From Roseibium litorale (GTDB lineage Bacteria; Pseudomonadota; Alphaproteobacteria; Rhizobiales; Stappiaceae), in assembly GCF_014842915.1 (NCBI RefSeq), contig NZ_JACYXI010000001.1, positions 1-64,000 of the forward strand: 64,000 nucleotides of DNA, read 5' to 3'. A program made the translations under genes and the position numbers. Positions 50,992-59,678 of the stretch are shown piece by piece (the first letter of the stretch is position 1; each line of letters opens with the position of its first letter). Under the pieces are notes generated by a model, which saw only the letters and a program-made list of their open reading frames with translations, was not told the DNA's origin and ran no database searches.

Positions 50992-51897
50992 ATGAGCGTT
51001 ATGTCCGCAATTTATGGCGGAGGGCCTTTCTATACGGGAGGCCAAGCCGTCATCGATGACTTGAAAGCATCGCAATTCACCACAGTCGTTGCCTGGGCCA
51101 TGCATATCCAGGCAAATGCCGATCTGGTGTTCAACGATCCGACCAACGTGCTGGTGCAAAACGGCGCCTATGCCGGAGATCCAGCCTGGCCGGGTTTGCT
51201 TGCCGACCTCAAGCAGGGGCAGACCTCGGTCAACCGCCTGATTTTCTCAGTCGGCGGATGGGGCGTTCAGGATTTTCCAAATCTCAAGCAACTGATTTTC
51301 CCGTCGCCGTCCGATTATCCCAACAACCCGCAAACGGGAACAGGCACCGTTCTCTACCAGAACTTCGCCGCCCTGAAGGCAGCCATCCCGACCATTGATG
51401 CCATCGATTTCGATGACGAAACGCTTTACGACGAGCCGACGACAATCGCCTTCGCCAATATGCTTTACGCCATCGGCTTCAACGTCACCTTCTGCCCCTA
51501 TACCAACACGAGCTTTTGGACCAATTGCCTGAAGGCGCTGAACACTGCCACTCCCGGCCTTGTGACTGGCTTCAATCTGCAATGCTATGCAGGCGGTGCG
51601 GGAAACGATCCCAGCAGCTGGATCAGCGCCATACAGACCGCGATGGGATCCGGCTTCGACGCCGCCGGTTTCGTTTTTCCTGGCCTGTGGTGCATCAACG
51701 GCAATGGTTGTTCACAAGGCCAGTGCCCCTCCTCCATCCAATCCACCTTCGCGGGCTGGAAATCGACCGGCATCGGCGGCGGCTTCATCTGGCTCTATGA
51801 CGACATTCAAAAATGCGAAGGTTCAGGCGCTTGCGGAGGCGGTGTTGCCATGGGCAGCCAGGCCTACGCCGACGCCATCATCAATGGCTTAAGCTGA
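50992..51897 (+). CDS. GH18-type chitinase-like protein without signal peptide
   Basis: A 301-residue glycoside hydrolase family 18-like protein. The SVGGWG strand motif (~86-91) and the catalytic DxxDxDxE motif, here DAIDFDDE (D136, D139, D141, E143), are present, plus GFNLQCYAGG for the sugar-binding end. A good GGGAGGAG precedes the ATG. No signal peptide or carbohydrate-binding module is visible, so it may act in the cytoplasm or be exported by an unusual route. Lies in the accessory patch after tRNA-Glu. Confidence 0.82.
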   Translation: MSVMSAIYGGGPFYTGGQAVIDDLKASQFTTVVAWAMHIQANADLVFNDPTNVLVQNGAYAGDPAWPGLLADLKQGQTSVNRLIFSVGGWGVQDFPNLKQLIFPSPSDYPNNPQTGTGTVLYQNFAALKAAIPTIDAIDFDDETLYDEPTTIAFANMLYAIGFNVTFCPYTNTSFWTNCLKALNTATPGLVTGFNLQCYAGGAGNDPSSWISAIQTAMGSGFDAAGFVFPGLWCINGNGCSQGQCPSSIQSTFAGWKSTGIGGGFIWLYDDIQKCEGSGACGGGVAMGSQAYADAIINGLS

Positions 51898-52347
51898 TAT
51901 TGCAGGCATTCCTCCGCTCACAGCACCGGGAGTGCCTGCAGGCCAAAGACAGTAATAGCTGTAAGTCATTCACTTGACTTACTTAGAGCACCTTACCGGC
52001 TATTGCGGCGGGCTTTCAGTCGATTTCCGATAAAGGCCCCCAAGCCAGCCGTTTCGAGATATCTCAATCCTGAGAGCACATGAGATGAAACGACTTCTGA
52101 ACCTTTAAAAGCCGACTTGTTGGTTCATTCTCCCTCATTGCGGCCGAAGGAAAATCATTGCGCTCATTCGCATAGCAGAAAGAGAGCGAAGGATGCTCGA
52201 TCCCAAGCTTTGATCTAACTATATCAAAATACACGTAAAGATATAATTAACCGAATATGCAACTTTAAGTTTCATGAAGCACCCCTCACATGCTAGTTTT
52301 CATGCGCCTAAGTGCATTCAAAACCAGCATAGTCTAAGGATAGAATC
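51898..52347. other. AT-rich intergenic region with two inverted repeats
   Basis: 450 bp with no supported gene. TGCAGGCATTCC pairs with the arm ending at 51940 (a 12-bp stem with one mismatch), and GTAAGTCA/TGACTTAC (51961-51982) is a perfect 8-bp dyad. The first could be the GH18 terminator; the second could be an operator. The part after 52190 is very AT-rich and leads to the small gene at 52348. Confidence 0.5.
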
Positions 52348-52617
52348 ATGGATCTCATTAAAAATAGTATCGATGTAAAAAGCTCAGCCACAGCAGAAGG
52401 AACTTGGGATAAAGTATTGGGCTGCTCAAAAGTCGACGGACAGCCAGGGATATGGCTGAATGTGGCCGGGGGGAGCGCCTATTATTACAATCCAAGCAGT
52501 GATACGATGCAGTCTCTAGCGTTCACAGCCTGCTCTGACCCCAAAAACTATCAGATAAGCGTATTAATTCCACAAAATGGTCCAGCTGCTGGTCTATTTA
52601 TCAGCTGCGGAAGTTGA
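52348..52617 (+). CDS. hypothetical small protein, 89 aa, AT-rich and cysteine-containing
   Basis: Not recognised. Three cysteines (C26, C62, C87) and an aromatic strand segment (GGSAYYYNPSSD, SVLIPQNGPAAGLF) suggest a small beta-rich fold, perhaps disulfide-bonded. No signal peptide. Base composition is far more AT-rich than the flanking genes, pointing to recent gain. AAGGATAG is the Shine-Dalgarno sequence. Confidence 0.6.
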   Translation: MDLIKNSIDVKSSATAEGTWDKVLGCSKVDGQPGIWLNVAGGSAYYYNPSSDTMQSLAFTACSDPKNYQISVLIPQNGPAAGLFISCGS

Positions 52618-52716
52618 CTTAAGTGAGGCCTTAATCAATTGACGGTAGCGTCTCAAGCATGTTGGGAGGCTACCAAAACGCTTTTGCTTGGTAGAAAGCC
52701 CGTTATAAAGTACTAG

Positions 52717-52752
52717 AGCACCGTGCGTTCACCCGAACATGCGGTGCTTTTT
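52717..52752 (+). terminator. rho-independent terminator downstream of the small accessory gene
   Basis: AGCACCG pairs with CGGTGCT in a longer imperfect stem (arms meet at CACCC), followed by TTTTTAG. It ends the accessory patch. Confidence 0.7.
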
Positions 52753-52772
52753 AGCAAAAACGGGAGGCTTCC

Positions 52773-53624
52773 TTGGCAGATGTTTTTGAAATCCGGACCA
52801 TGGGAGCCCCGGATCTCGAATTGGCCATAGACTGGGCCGCCAGCGAAGGCTGGAATCCCGGACTGGGTGACTTGAATGCCTTTCTGGCCGCTGATCCCGA
52901 AGGCTTCTTAGCCGGCGTTCTGAACGGAGAACCGGTCACGTCTATCTCTGCAGTACGCTATGGCGAAAGCTACGGTTTCATCGGCTTCTACATCTGCCGC
53001 AAAAGTCTGCGTGGAAAGGGCTATGGGCTTGCAACCTGGACCCGCGCGATCCAGCACCTGGAAGGCCGCACGATCGGTCTGGATGGGGTCATTGACCAGC
53101 AGGACAACTACCGCAAATCCGGCTTTCAGCTGGCCCACCGCAACATCCGCATGGGCGGGCTTGCTACGGCTGACACGCCGATGGACCCGCGCCTTTCCCC
53201 GCTCGGACTGGGCATCTTTGCCTCAGTGCGCGACTATGACCGGAGCTTCTTTCCCGATGACCGCACAGAGTTCTTGAAGGTCTGGTGCGCGCCGAATGCC
53301 GCAACACGCCGCGGTTTCGTCTTCATGGAAGATGGCAAATTGATGGGATACGGGGTAATCCGCCAATGCCAGGAGGGCTTTAAGATCGGCCCGCTCTTTG
53401 CCGACACTCCGGAAGTTGCCGACAGCCTGTTCCGGGCGCTCGCCGGACAGGTCAAGGGCCAGACGGTCTACCTGGACATACCGGAGCCAAACCAGCACGC
53501 CCAGGACCTCGCACAGCGGTATGACCTGTCGGCAGAATTCGAAACCGCCCGGATGTACAAGGGCCCCGCCCCCAGCCTGCCGCTGGACAGAACCTACGGC
53601 ATCACGACTTTCGAACTGGGATAG
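52773..53624 (+). CDS. GNAT-family N-acetyltransferase with second acetyltransferase-like domain
   Basis: A 283-residue protein. Residues ~1-140 are a GNAT domain with the acetyl-CoA loop SLRGKGYGLATWTRAIQHL (~residues 70-90). Residues ~145-280 resemble the second domain (Acetyltransf_18 type) that follows in this family (LKVWCAPNAATRRGFVFMED, GYGVIRQCQEGFKIGPLFAD). A TTG start at 52773 is supported by GGGAGG seven bases upstream; the next Met is nine codons on. Substrate unknown. Confidence 0.85.
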   Translation: MADVFEIRTMGAPDLELAIDWAASEGWNPGLGDLNAFLAADPEGFLAGVLNGEPVTSISAVRYGESYGFIGFYICRKSLRGKGYGLATWTRAIQHLEGRTIGLDGVIDQQDNYRKSGFQLAHRNIRMGGLATADTPMDPRLSPLGLGIFASVRDYDRSFFPDDRTEFLKVWCAPNAATRRGFVFMEDGKLMGYGVIRQCQEGFKIGPLFADTPEVADSLFRALAGQVKGQTVYLDIPEPNQHAQDLAQRYDLSAEFETARMYKGPAPSLPLDRTYGITTFELG

Positions 53625-53633
53625 GCACAGGCT

Positions 53634-54734
53634 TCACGCCAGATCAAAGATCATCATCACATAGGCGCCGAACAGGGCCAGATGCACGGCCCCCTGAAGA
53701 TAGTTGGTCTGGCGGCTGCCGAAGGTCACCGAACTCAGGAACAGCGTCAGGATCAGCAGGACGATATCCTCGACGTCGAGGCCCAGTTCGACGGTTTTGT
53801 TTGTCAGCCAGCCAATGGCCAGAACCGCAGGCACAGTCAGGCCGATGGTGGCAAGAGCCGCGCCAAGGCAGATGTTGATCGAACGCTGCAGCTTGTTTTC
53901 CCTGGCTGCCTTGATGGCACTGACGCCCTCCGGCATCAGGATGAGCACTGCGACCAGGAAACCGCCGAGTGCAACCGGCGCGCCGATCTCGTGAATGCCA
54001 TGATCGGCATACTCGGCCAGCGTTTCGGCGAGGAGGATGATCGGCAGCAAGGCGCCGAAAAGGCCAGCCACATGAAATCCGACCGAGCGGACCGCTCCAC
54101 CGTGATGCTCTTCCTCTCCAGGTGCTGCGCCCGGTTGCCGGAAAAGATCACTGTGGGTCTTGGTGAGGATGATCAGAAACACACCGTAAAGCACCACGGA
54201 CATTACGATATCAAAAATCGTCTGCAAGGTGGACAGTTCCCCGCCGGGGGCCGATGGCGTCACGCGCGGCAGAACCAGTGCGAGGACGGCGAGCGGTATC
54301 AGGACTGACAGGAATGCGTTTGCGCCCTGCAGATTGTATTCCTGAGCTTTCTGCCGCAATCCGCCGAGCAGAAGGCAAAGCCCGACCAGCCCGGTCAGAA
54401 CGATCATGACGACGGAGAACATCGTCTCCCTCGCCAGGGTCGGCTTTGCATCGCCGGACAGCATCACCGCCGAGATCAGTGCAACCTCGATTCCGGTAAC
54501 CGCAAGGGTCAGAATTAGAGTGCCGTAGGGCTCGCCGAGAAGCGTTGCAAGCCCTCCTGCATGTCGCACCACGGAGAAAGAGCACCACACCATCACGGCG
54601 AACAGAAAGGCAAGCACCAGAAGGGAAGCCGTCAGGCCTATGGCATCCGGATGGAGATGGTCTGCAAAGATGTGGAAGATACCGAAAAGCAGAAACCCCA
54701 CAATGGAAGGCAGCTCATACCGGATGGTGCTCAT
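53634..54734 (-). CDS. Ca2+/H+ antiporter (ChaA/CaCA family)
   Basis: A 366-residue membrane antiporter with about eleven helices in two repeats; each repeat carries the CaCA acidic motif, GIEVALISAVMLSGD in the first and LMPEGVSAIKAARENKLQRS in the second. It exports calcium or other cations in exchange for protons. Confidence 0.9.
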   Translation of the reverse strand: MSTIRYELPSIVGFLLFGIFHIFADHLHPDAIGLTASLLVLAFLFAVMVWCSFSVVRHAGGLATLLGEPYGTLILTLAVTGIEVALISAVMLSGDAKPTLARETMFSVVMIVLTGLVGLCLLLGGLRQKAQEYNLQGANAFLSVLIPLAVLALVLPRVTPSAPGGELSTLQTIFDIVMSVVLYGVFLIILTKTHSDLFRQPGAAPGEEEHHGGAVRSVGFHVAGLFGALLPIILLAETLAEYADHGIHEIGAPVALGGFLVAVLILMPEGVSAIKAARENKLQRSINICLGAALATIGLTVPAVLAIGWLTNKTVELGLDVEDIVLLILTLFLSSVTFGSRQTNYLQGAVHLALFGAYVMMIFDLA

Positions 54735-54776
54735 TATTCCCCCTTACGCGCCACGCCCCCGCGCCTATGCGCTGCG

Positions 54777-55733
54777 CTACCGCCTGCGTTCAGCTACCGC
54801 CGTTTCATAGGCAAGAACGGCTCCCGCAAGATCTTCAAGAGCCGCGCCAACCGATTTGAACAGCGTGATCTCGCCGTCAAAACGGCGCCCCGGATGATCA
54901 TTGCGGCACAAGTCGTAAAGATCTGCCAAAACATCCTGCGGTTTCAGCACACCGGACGCGAGCGGTTGCGCCAGATCTCCGCCCTCGGTTCCCGCCCCTT
55001 CCCTCGTATCGGCAAAAACAGAACTGCGGCGCACGGCCTCGTCATCACTCTCACGCATATCCGGGCGGAAGGCACCGATGAGGTCGACATGGGTTCCTGG
55101 CTGCAGCCAGGCTCCCAGGATCAGAGGCTTTTGCGACAAGGTCGCGGCGCTGACGATATCCGCCGTTTTCACGGCGCTTTCCAGATCGGCGGAAACCATT
55201 GTTTCGACCCCGCATGCAGAGGCAATCTCGGCAGCGGCGGCTTCCGCCTTGACAAGCGACCTGCCCCAGACCGTTACTTTCTCAATTGGCCGCACCGCCT
55301 TGTGGGCGGCCGCCAGGTTGACCGCCACACGGCCGGTTCCGGCGACGACCAGGTGAGACGCATCTTTGCGGGCAAGATATCCGGCTGCAAGTGCTGAAGC
55401 CGCCGCGGTTCTACGGGCAGTGAGCTCACCACCGTCCACGAGTGCCAGCATTTCACCCGTCCGGCCATCAGACAGGAGATACTGAGCCGCGACTGCGGGC
55501 AGCCCTCTGGCGGAATTGCCCGGCACGACATTGACAATCTTCACGCCGGAATAGGCGCCGGGCAGCCAGGCGGGCATGAGCAGCAGTGTTGCCGTCTCCT
55601 CGCCCGGCACTTCCATCTGGTGATGGTGGCGCAAGGGCATGACGCATCCTGCCTTGAACATGGACCGCAAAGCCTCGATCAACCTGTCGAACGGCAGGAC
55701 ATTACGGGTCTCTTCCGCGGAAAGGGTCAGCAT
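54777..55733 (-). CDS. ornithine cyclodeaminase/mu-crystallin family protein
   Basis: A 318-residue NAD(P)-binding enzyme. The substrate part is the N-terminal region (MPLRHHHQMEVPGEETATLL), and the Rossmann dinucleotide motif is LVVAGTGRVAVNLAAAH (~residue 125). Family members deaminate ornithine to proline, reduce delta1-pyrroline-carboxylates or act on other imino acids, so the reaction is not certain. It may be linked in function to the Liv-type amino-acid transporter genes next to it. Confidence 0.87.
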   Translation of the reverse strand: MLTLSAEETRNVLPFDRLIEALRSMFKAGCVMPLRHHHQMEVPGEETATLLLMPAWLPGAYSGVKIVNVVPGNSARGLPAVAAQYLLSDGRTGEMLALVDGGELTARRTAAASALAAGYLARKDASHLVVAGTGRVAVNLAAAHKAVRPIEKVTVWGRSLVKAEAAAAEIASACGVETMVSADLESAVKTADIVSAATLSQKPLILGAWLQPGTHVDLIGAFRPDMRESDDEAVRRSSVFADTREGAGTEGGDLAQPLASGVLKPQDVLADLYDLCRNDHPGRRFDGEITLFKSVGAALEDLAGAVLAYETAVAERRR

Positions 55734-55766
55734 GCGTCAAGACTCCAATTGCAACGCAGAAACAAG

Positions 55767-55794
55767 AAAACCGGCGCCAAATGGCACCGGTTTT
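55767..55794. terminator. bidirectional terminator between the liv operon and the cyclodeaminase gene
   Basis: AAAACCGG (55767-55774) and CCGGTTTT (55787-55794) form the stem base, with GCCA/TGGC closing the loop. T-runs exist on both strands; it directly follows the last liv gene. Confidence 0.75.
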
Positions 55795-55854
55795 CCTTAT
55801 CACGTCTTGACGCTGAGTCGCGCCTGGTTCCGGCACCTCCTGGCCCGGTCCGGA

Positions 55855-56634
55855 TCAGATCGCCAGATATTCCTGCCGCAACTCGGCATTATCGAGCACC
55901 TCCTGAGCGGCTCCGTCGAAAACGACTTCGCCCATGTCCAGGATCACCGCACGGTCCGCCAGATGCAGGGCGGCAATCGCGTTCTGCTCCACGATGATCG
56001 TCGTGATGCCGAGCTCCTTCACCCCTTCCAGGATGCGCTCGATCTCATGCACGATCACCGGCGCCAGGCCCTCATAGGGCTCGTCCAGAAGCAGCAGCTT
56101 GATGTCCCGGGCCAGCACCCGGGCAATGGCCAGCATCTGCTGCTCACCGCCGGACATGGTGATCCCCTCCTGGTTGCGCCGTTCGGCAAGGCGCGGGAAG
56201 TGATCATAGATCCGCTCGATCGACCAGCCCTTGGGCTCGGCGATCTGGGCAAGCTCGAGATTTTCCTGAACGGTCAGACCTGGAATGATCCGCCGGTCCT
56301 CCGGCACCAGGCCGACGCCGCAGCGGGACGCCTGATAGCTTTTCATCTCATGCAGCGGCTGGTGATCCAGCCAGATCTCGCCATGGGTCAGGCGCGGATT
56401 GTCCATCCGGGCAATGGTGCGCAGGGTCGAAGTCTTGCCCGCCCCGTTCCGGCCCAGAAGAGCAAGGATTTCGCCCTCCCTGACGTCAAACCGCACACCC
56501 TGAACGATATAGCTCTCGCCATAATAGGCGTGAAGGTCCCAGGCGGAGAAGAAAGCCGGCGCACCGCCCTGCGGCCTGACCGGCGCCACGCCCGGCGCGG
56601 TGCGGCCAGCGAGCTTTTCGTCCAAAAGGGTCAT
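55855..56634 (-). CDS. livF: branched-chain amino-acid-type ABC transporter ATP-binding protein
   Basis: A 259-residue ATPase with Walker A GRNGAGKTSTLR, signature MSGGEQQMLAIAR and Walker B LLLLDEPYEGLAP. LivF-type in order and motifs. A 25-residue N-terminal extension precedes the first strand. Its ATG overlaps the livG stop codon (ATGA, 56634-56631). Confidence 0.92.
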   Translation of the reverse strand: MTLLDEKLAGRTAPGVAPVRPQGGAPAFFSAWDLHAYYGESYIVQGVRFDVREGEILALLGRNGAGKTSTLRTIARMDNPRLTHGEIWLDHQPLHEMKSYQASRCGVGLVPEDRRIIPGLTVQENLELAQIAEPKGWSIERIYDHFPRLAERRNQEGITMSGGEQQMLAIARVLARDIKLLLLDEPYEGLAPVIVHEIERILEGVKELGITTIIVEQNAIAALHLADRAVILDMGEVVFDGAAQEVLDNAELRQEYLAI

Positions 56635-57386
56635 AGATGCGCTCCTCCGAGATAGGCTTCCTGAACGCGCGGGTCGCCCTTGATGTCCTGAGGCGATCCT
56701 TCGGCGATAACCGTGCCCTGGGCCAGAACGCTGATCTTGTTTGCCAGGGAGAACACCACATGCATGTCGTGCTCGATAACGATCTTGGTGATGCCCCGTT
56801 CGCCGATCCGCTTCAAAAGGTCGATTGTATTGTTGGTGTCCGCCCGGGACATGCCGGCGGTCGGTTCATCCAGAAGCAGAAGCTTGGGATCCTGAACCAG
56901 GCACATGGCGAGCTCCAGGCGCCGCTTGTCGCCGCGCGAGAGGCTGCCGGCGATCATGTCCTTCTTCGAAGCAAGACCGACATCCTCCAGCATATGCATG
57001 GAGCGGTCGCGGACTTCCGAGTCCTGATCGACCCGCCCCCAGGCTTTCAGCGCGAACTCACCATCCCGCCGGGCCATGGTCGGGATCATGATGTTTTCCA
57101 GAAGCGTCAGATCCCCGAAGATCTCAGGCGTCTGGAACACCCGCGACACACCTGCCTGGTTGATCTCATGGGCTTTCAGGCCGATGAGCGAGGTGTTTCC
57201 GAACATGACCGATCCGGTGTCCGGGATCAGGCGGCCGACGAAGCAGTTGAGCAAGGTGGATTTGCCTGCCCCATTCGGGCCGATGATGGCGTGAACGGTT
57301 CCCTCCTCCACGGAGAGATTCACATCATTGAGAGCTCTTAGACCGCCAAAGGCCTTGTTGACGCCCTGAACCTTGAGAATTTCCAT
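56631..57386 (-). CDS. livG: branched-chain amino-acid-type ABC transporter ATP-binding protein
   Basis: A 251-residue ATPase with Walker A GPNGAGKSTLLN, signature LSRGDKRRLELAM (variant of LSGGQ) and Walker B LLLLDEPTAGMS. LivG-type with the C-terminal switch DMHVVFSLANKISVLAQG. Overlaps livF by four bases. Confidence 0.92.
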   Translation of the reverse strand: MEILKVQGVNKAFGGLRALNDVNLSVEEGTVHAIIGPNGAGKSTLLNCFVGRLIPDTGSVMFGNTSLIGLKAHEINQAGVSRVFQTPEIFGDLTLLENIMIPTMARRDGEFALKAWGRVDQDSEVRDRSMHMLEDVGLASKKDMIAGSLSRGDKRRLELAMCLVQDPKLLLLDEPTAGMSRADTNNTIDLLKRIGERGITKIVIEHDMHVVFSLANKISVLAQGTVIAEGSPQDIKGDPRVQEAYLGGAHL

Positions 57387-57406
57387 TGTCGTTCCCTTTT
57401 CCGGCG

Positions 57407-58540
57407 TTATTCGGCAGGTGCAGTCTGATGAGAGCCCTTCGCGCCGGAGGACCGGCGGAACACCCGCCCGATCCGGCTGAAGCCTTCCATGATGCCGCCC
57501 GGCAGGAAAATGACGATCAGCATGAAGAGCACGCCAAGCGTCAGATGCCAGCCTTCACCCACGAAAAGTCCCGTGATTGCGACAACAGGCGTCTCCAGAA
57601 AGTCCGGCAGGAAGCCGAAGATGCTGTGCAGGGTCTGATCATTGAAGGCCGAGAAGATATTCTCGAAATACTTGATAAGCCCTGCCCCAAGGATCGGCCC
57701 AAGCAATGTGCCCATGCCGCCGAGGATAGTCATTAGGACCACCTCACCGGAGGCCGTCCACTGCATGCGCTCGGCGCCGGCCAGCGGATCGGTGATGCAA
57801 AGCAGTGCGCCCGCAAGACCGGCGTACATGCCGGAAATAACGAAGGCAGCCAGCGTGTAGGGGCGCGGATTGAGGCCCGTGTAGTTCATCCGGTTCTGGT
57901 TGGACTTCACCGCCCTGAGCATGGTGCCGAAAGGTGAGCGGAAAATCCGCTGGGCGATGAAGAACCCGATGATCAGCAGCACCGCGCAGAAATAGAAGCC
58001 GGGATAGCCGTTCATTTCCACCCCGAACAGGGTCGAGACCAGCGGAGCATCGCCCTGGCTTGCAGCATCGAACAGACGCGGATCGGTGCGCAGAACCCGC
58101 AATCCTGTTTCGCCGTTGGTGATTGGGGTCAGCACCGAGTAGGCCAGATTGTAGGACATCTGGGCGAATGCGAGCGTCAGGATGGAAAAGTAGATCCCCG
58201 AACGCCGCAGACTGACGAAGCCGATGGCCATCGCAAAGACGCCCGAGGTCACAACCGCCAGGATGACGGCAGGCACCGGATTCATGCCGAGCAGCTTAAA
58301 TGACCAGACCGCAGTGTAGGATCCGACCCCGAGAAAAGCCGCATGGCCGAAGGAGAGATATCCGGTCAGACCAAACAACAGGTTGAAGCCGGTAGCAAAG
58401 AGACCGTAGATCGCGAATTTCTGCAGGAGATCCGGATACCCTGCCCCGATCGGCGCCAGCCAGAATGGCATGGTCAGCACGGCAACGGCAAAGACGGCGA
58501 ACATCAGCAAGTCGCGGGAGGAAGTTGGTGTCGTGCTCAT
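57407..58540 (-). CDS. livM: branched-chain amino-acid-type ABC transporter permease
   Basis: A 377-residue membrane permease of the LivM family with about nine helices. The family blocks are visible: [20 protein letters not shown] early, [17 protein letters not shown] in the middle, and the closing region ends in a hydrophilic C terminus. Follows livH after five bases. Confidence 0.9.
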   Translation of the reverse strand: MSTTPTSSRDLLMFAVFAVAVLTMPFWLAPIGAGYPDLLQKFAIYGLFATGFNLLFGLTGYLSFGHAAFLGVGSYTAVWSFKLLGMNPVPAVILAVVTSGVFAMAIGFVSLRRSGIYFSILTLAFAQMSYNLAYSVLTPITNGETGLRVLRTDPRLFDAASQGDAPLVSTLFGVEMNGYPGFYFCAVLLIIGFFIAQRIFRSPFGTMLRAVKSNQNRMNYTGLNPRPYTLAAFVISGMYAGLAGALLCITDPLAGAERMQWTASGEVVLMTILGGMGTLLGPILGAGLIKYFENIFSAFNDQTLHSIFGFLPDFLETPVVAITGLFVGEGWHLTLGVLFMLIVIFLPGGIMEGFSRIGRVFRRSSGAKGSHQTAPAE

Positions 58541-58545
58541 TGTTC

Positions 58546-59589
58546 TTAGTTCTCCATGACACCTCTGCGGCCCATCAACCCGCGCGGACGCACGAGGAGG
58601 ATGACCACAGCAACAAGATAGATAATGATCTGGTCGATACCCGGCAGGATCTCCTTCACCTCATTCATGGAGGCAAAAGATTGGAGAATACCCAGGAGGA
58701 ACCCGGCGGCAACAGCGCCCGGGAGAGACCCCATGCCCCCCACGACAACCACGACGAACGACAGCACGAGAAAGTCCATGCCAATGTGATAGTCCGGCGG
58801 CAGGATCGGCGTGTACATCACACCGGCCAGACCGGCAACGACTGCGGCAATCGCAAAGACGATGGTAAAACGCCGTTCGATGTTGATGCCGAGAAGCCCC
58901 ACGGTTTCACGGTCGGCCATACCTGCGCGCACCACCATGCCGAAGGTCGTGAACTGCAGGAACGCAAACACACCAGCGATGATGCCCGCGGCAAACAGCA
59001 GATAGACCATGCGCCACCAGGGATAGACAATGGCACCGGCCTGGAGGCCGAGCATTGCCCCTATATCGGCGGCGCCGCGCACGGCGTCCGGGGCAGTTTG
59101 CGGCAGCGGGTTGGCACCGAAGATAGCCTTGATGATTTCCTGCAGCACAATCGCAAGGCCAAAAGTGACAAGGATCTGGTCTGCATGGGGCCGGTTATAG
59201 AAGTGCTTGATCAGGCCGCGTTCCATGACAAAGCCGACCAGCAGCATGACCGGTATGGCGAGCAGGATTGAGACAGGAACCGAGTAGTTCACGATCCAAA
59301 TGCCGAAGTCGCCGAACATGGCTTCCGCATAGGGAGTCCGCACTTCAAGCGGCGAGCCCCAAGCCGTGGTCTTTGTCGGGTCGATCGTGATTTTCTGCAG
59401 CGTAATCAGCTTGTTGAAGGAGACCGCGCAGAACGCGCCAAGCATGAACAATGCGCCATGGGCAAAGTTCACGACGCCGAGCGTGCCGAAGATGAGGGTC
59501 AGGCCAAGAGCGATCAGCGCGTAGGCGCCGCCCTTGTCCAGTCCGTTAAGCAATTGAAGAAGAAGAACATCCATCGGATCTGCCGCCAT
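58546..59589 (-). CDS. livH: branched-chain amino-acid-type ABC transporter permease
   Basis: A permease of the LivH family with eight or so helices: [20 protein letters not shown] and [16 protein letters not shown] at the N terminus, [17 protein letters not shown] in the cytoplasmic loop. The start is uncertain: Met codons at 59607, 59589 and 59574 are in frame, and none has a strong Shine-Dalgarno sequence; 59574 or 59589 fits family length best. Confidence 0.85.
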   Translation of the reverse strand: MAADPMDVLLLQLLNGLDKGGAYALIALGLTLIFGTLGVVNFAHGALFMLGAFCAVSFNKLITLQKITIDPTKTTAWGSPLEVRTPYAEAMFGDFGIWIVNYSVPVSILLAIPVMLLVGFVMERGLIKHFYNRPHADQILVTFGLAIVLQEIIKAIFGANPLPQTAPDAVRGAADIGAMLGLQAGAIVYPWWRMVYLLFAAGIIAGVFAFLQFTTFGMVVRAGMADRETVGLLGINIERRFTIVFAIAAVVAGLAGVMYTPILPPDYHIGMDFLVLSFVVVVVGGMGSLPGAVAAGFLLGILQSFASMNEVKEILPGIDQIIIYLVAVVILLVRPRGLMGRRGVMEN

Positions 59590-59638
59590 TTGCTGACCAG
59601 AAACCATCCCGGCAGCTGAAACTCCCGGGAATAAGGAA

Positions 59639-59661
59639 CGGCCGCCCGATCCGGGCGGCCG
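59639..59661 (-). terminator. hairpin after the liv-type binding-protein gene
   Basis: CGGCCGCCCG (59639-59648) pairs with CGGGCGGCCG (59652-59661) with a 3-nt loop. It lies between the binding-protein stop and livH. No T-tract; likely partial termination or mRNA stabilisation. Confidence 0.65.
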
Positions 59662-59678
59662 TCAGGATTAAAACGCGC

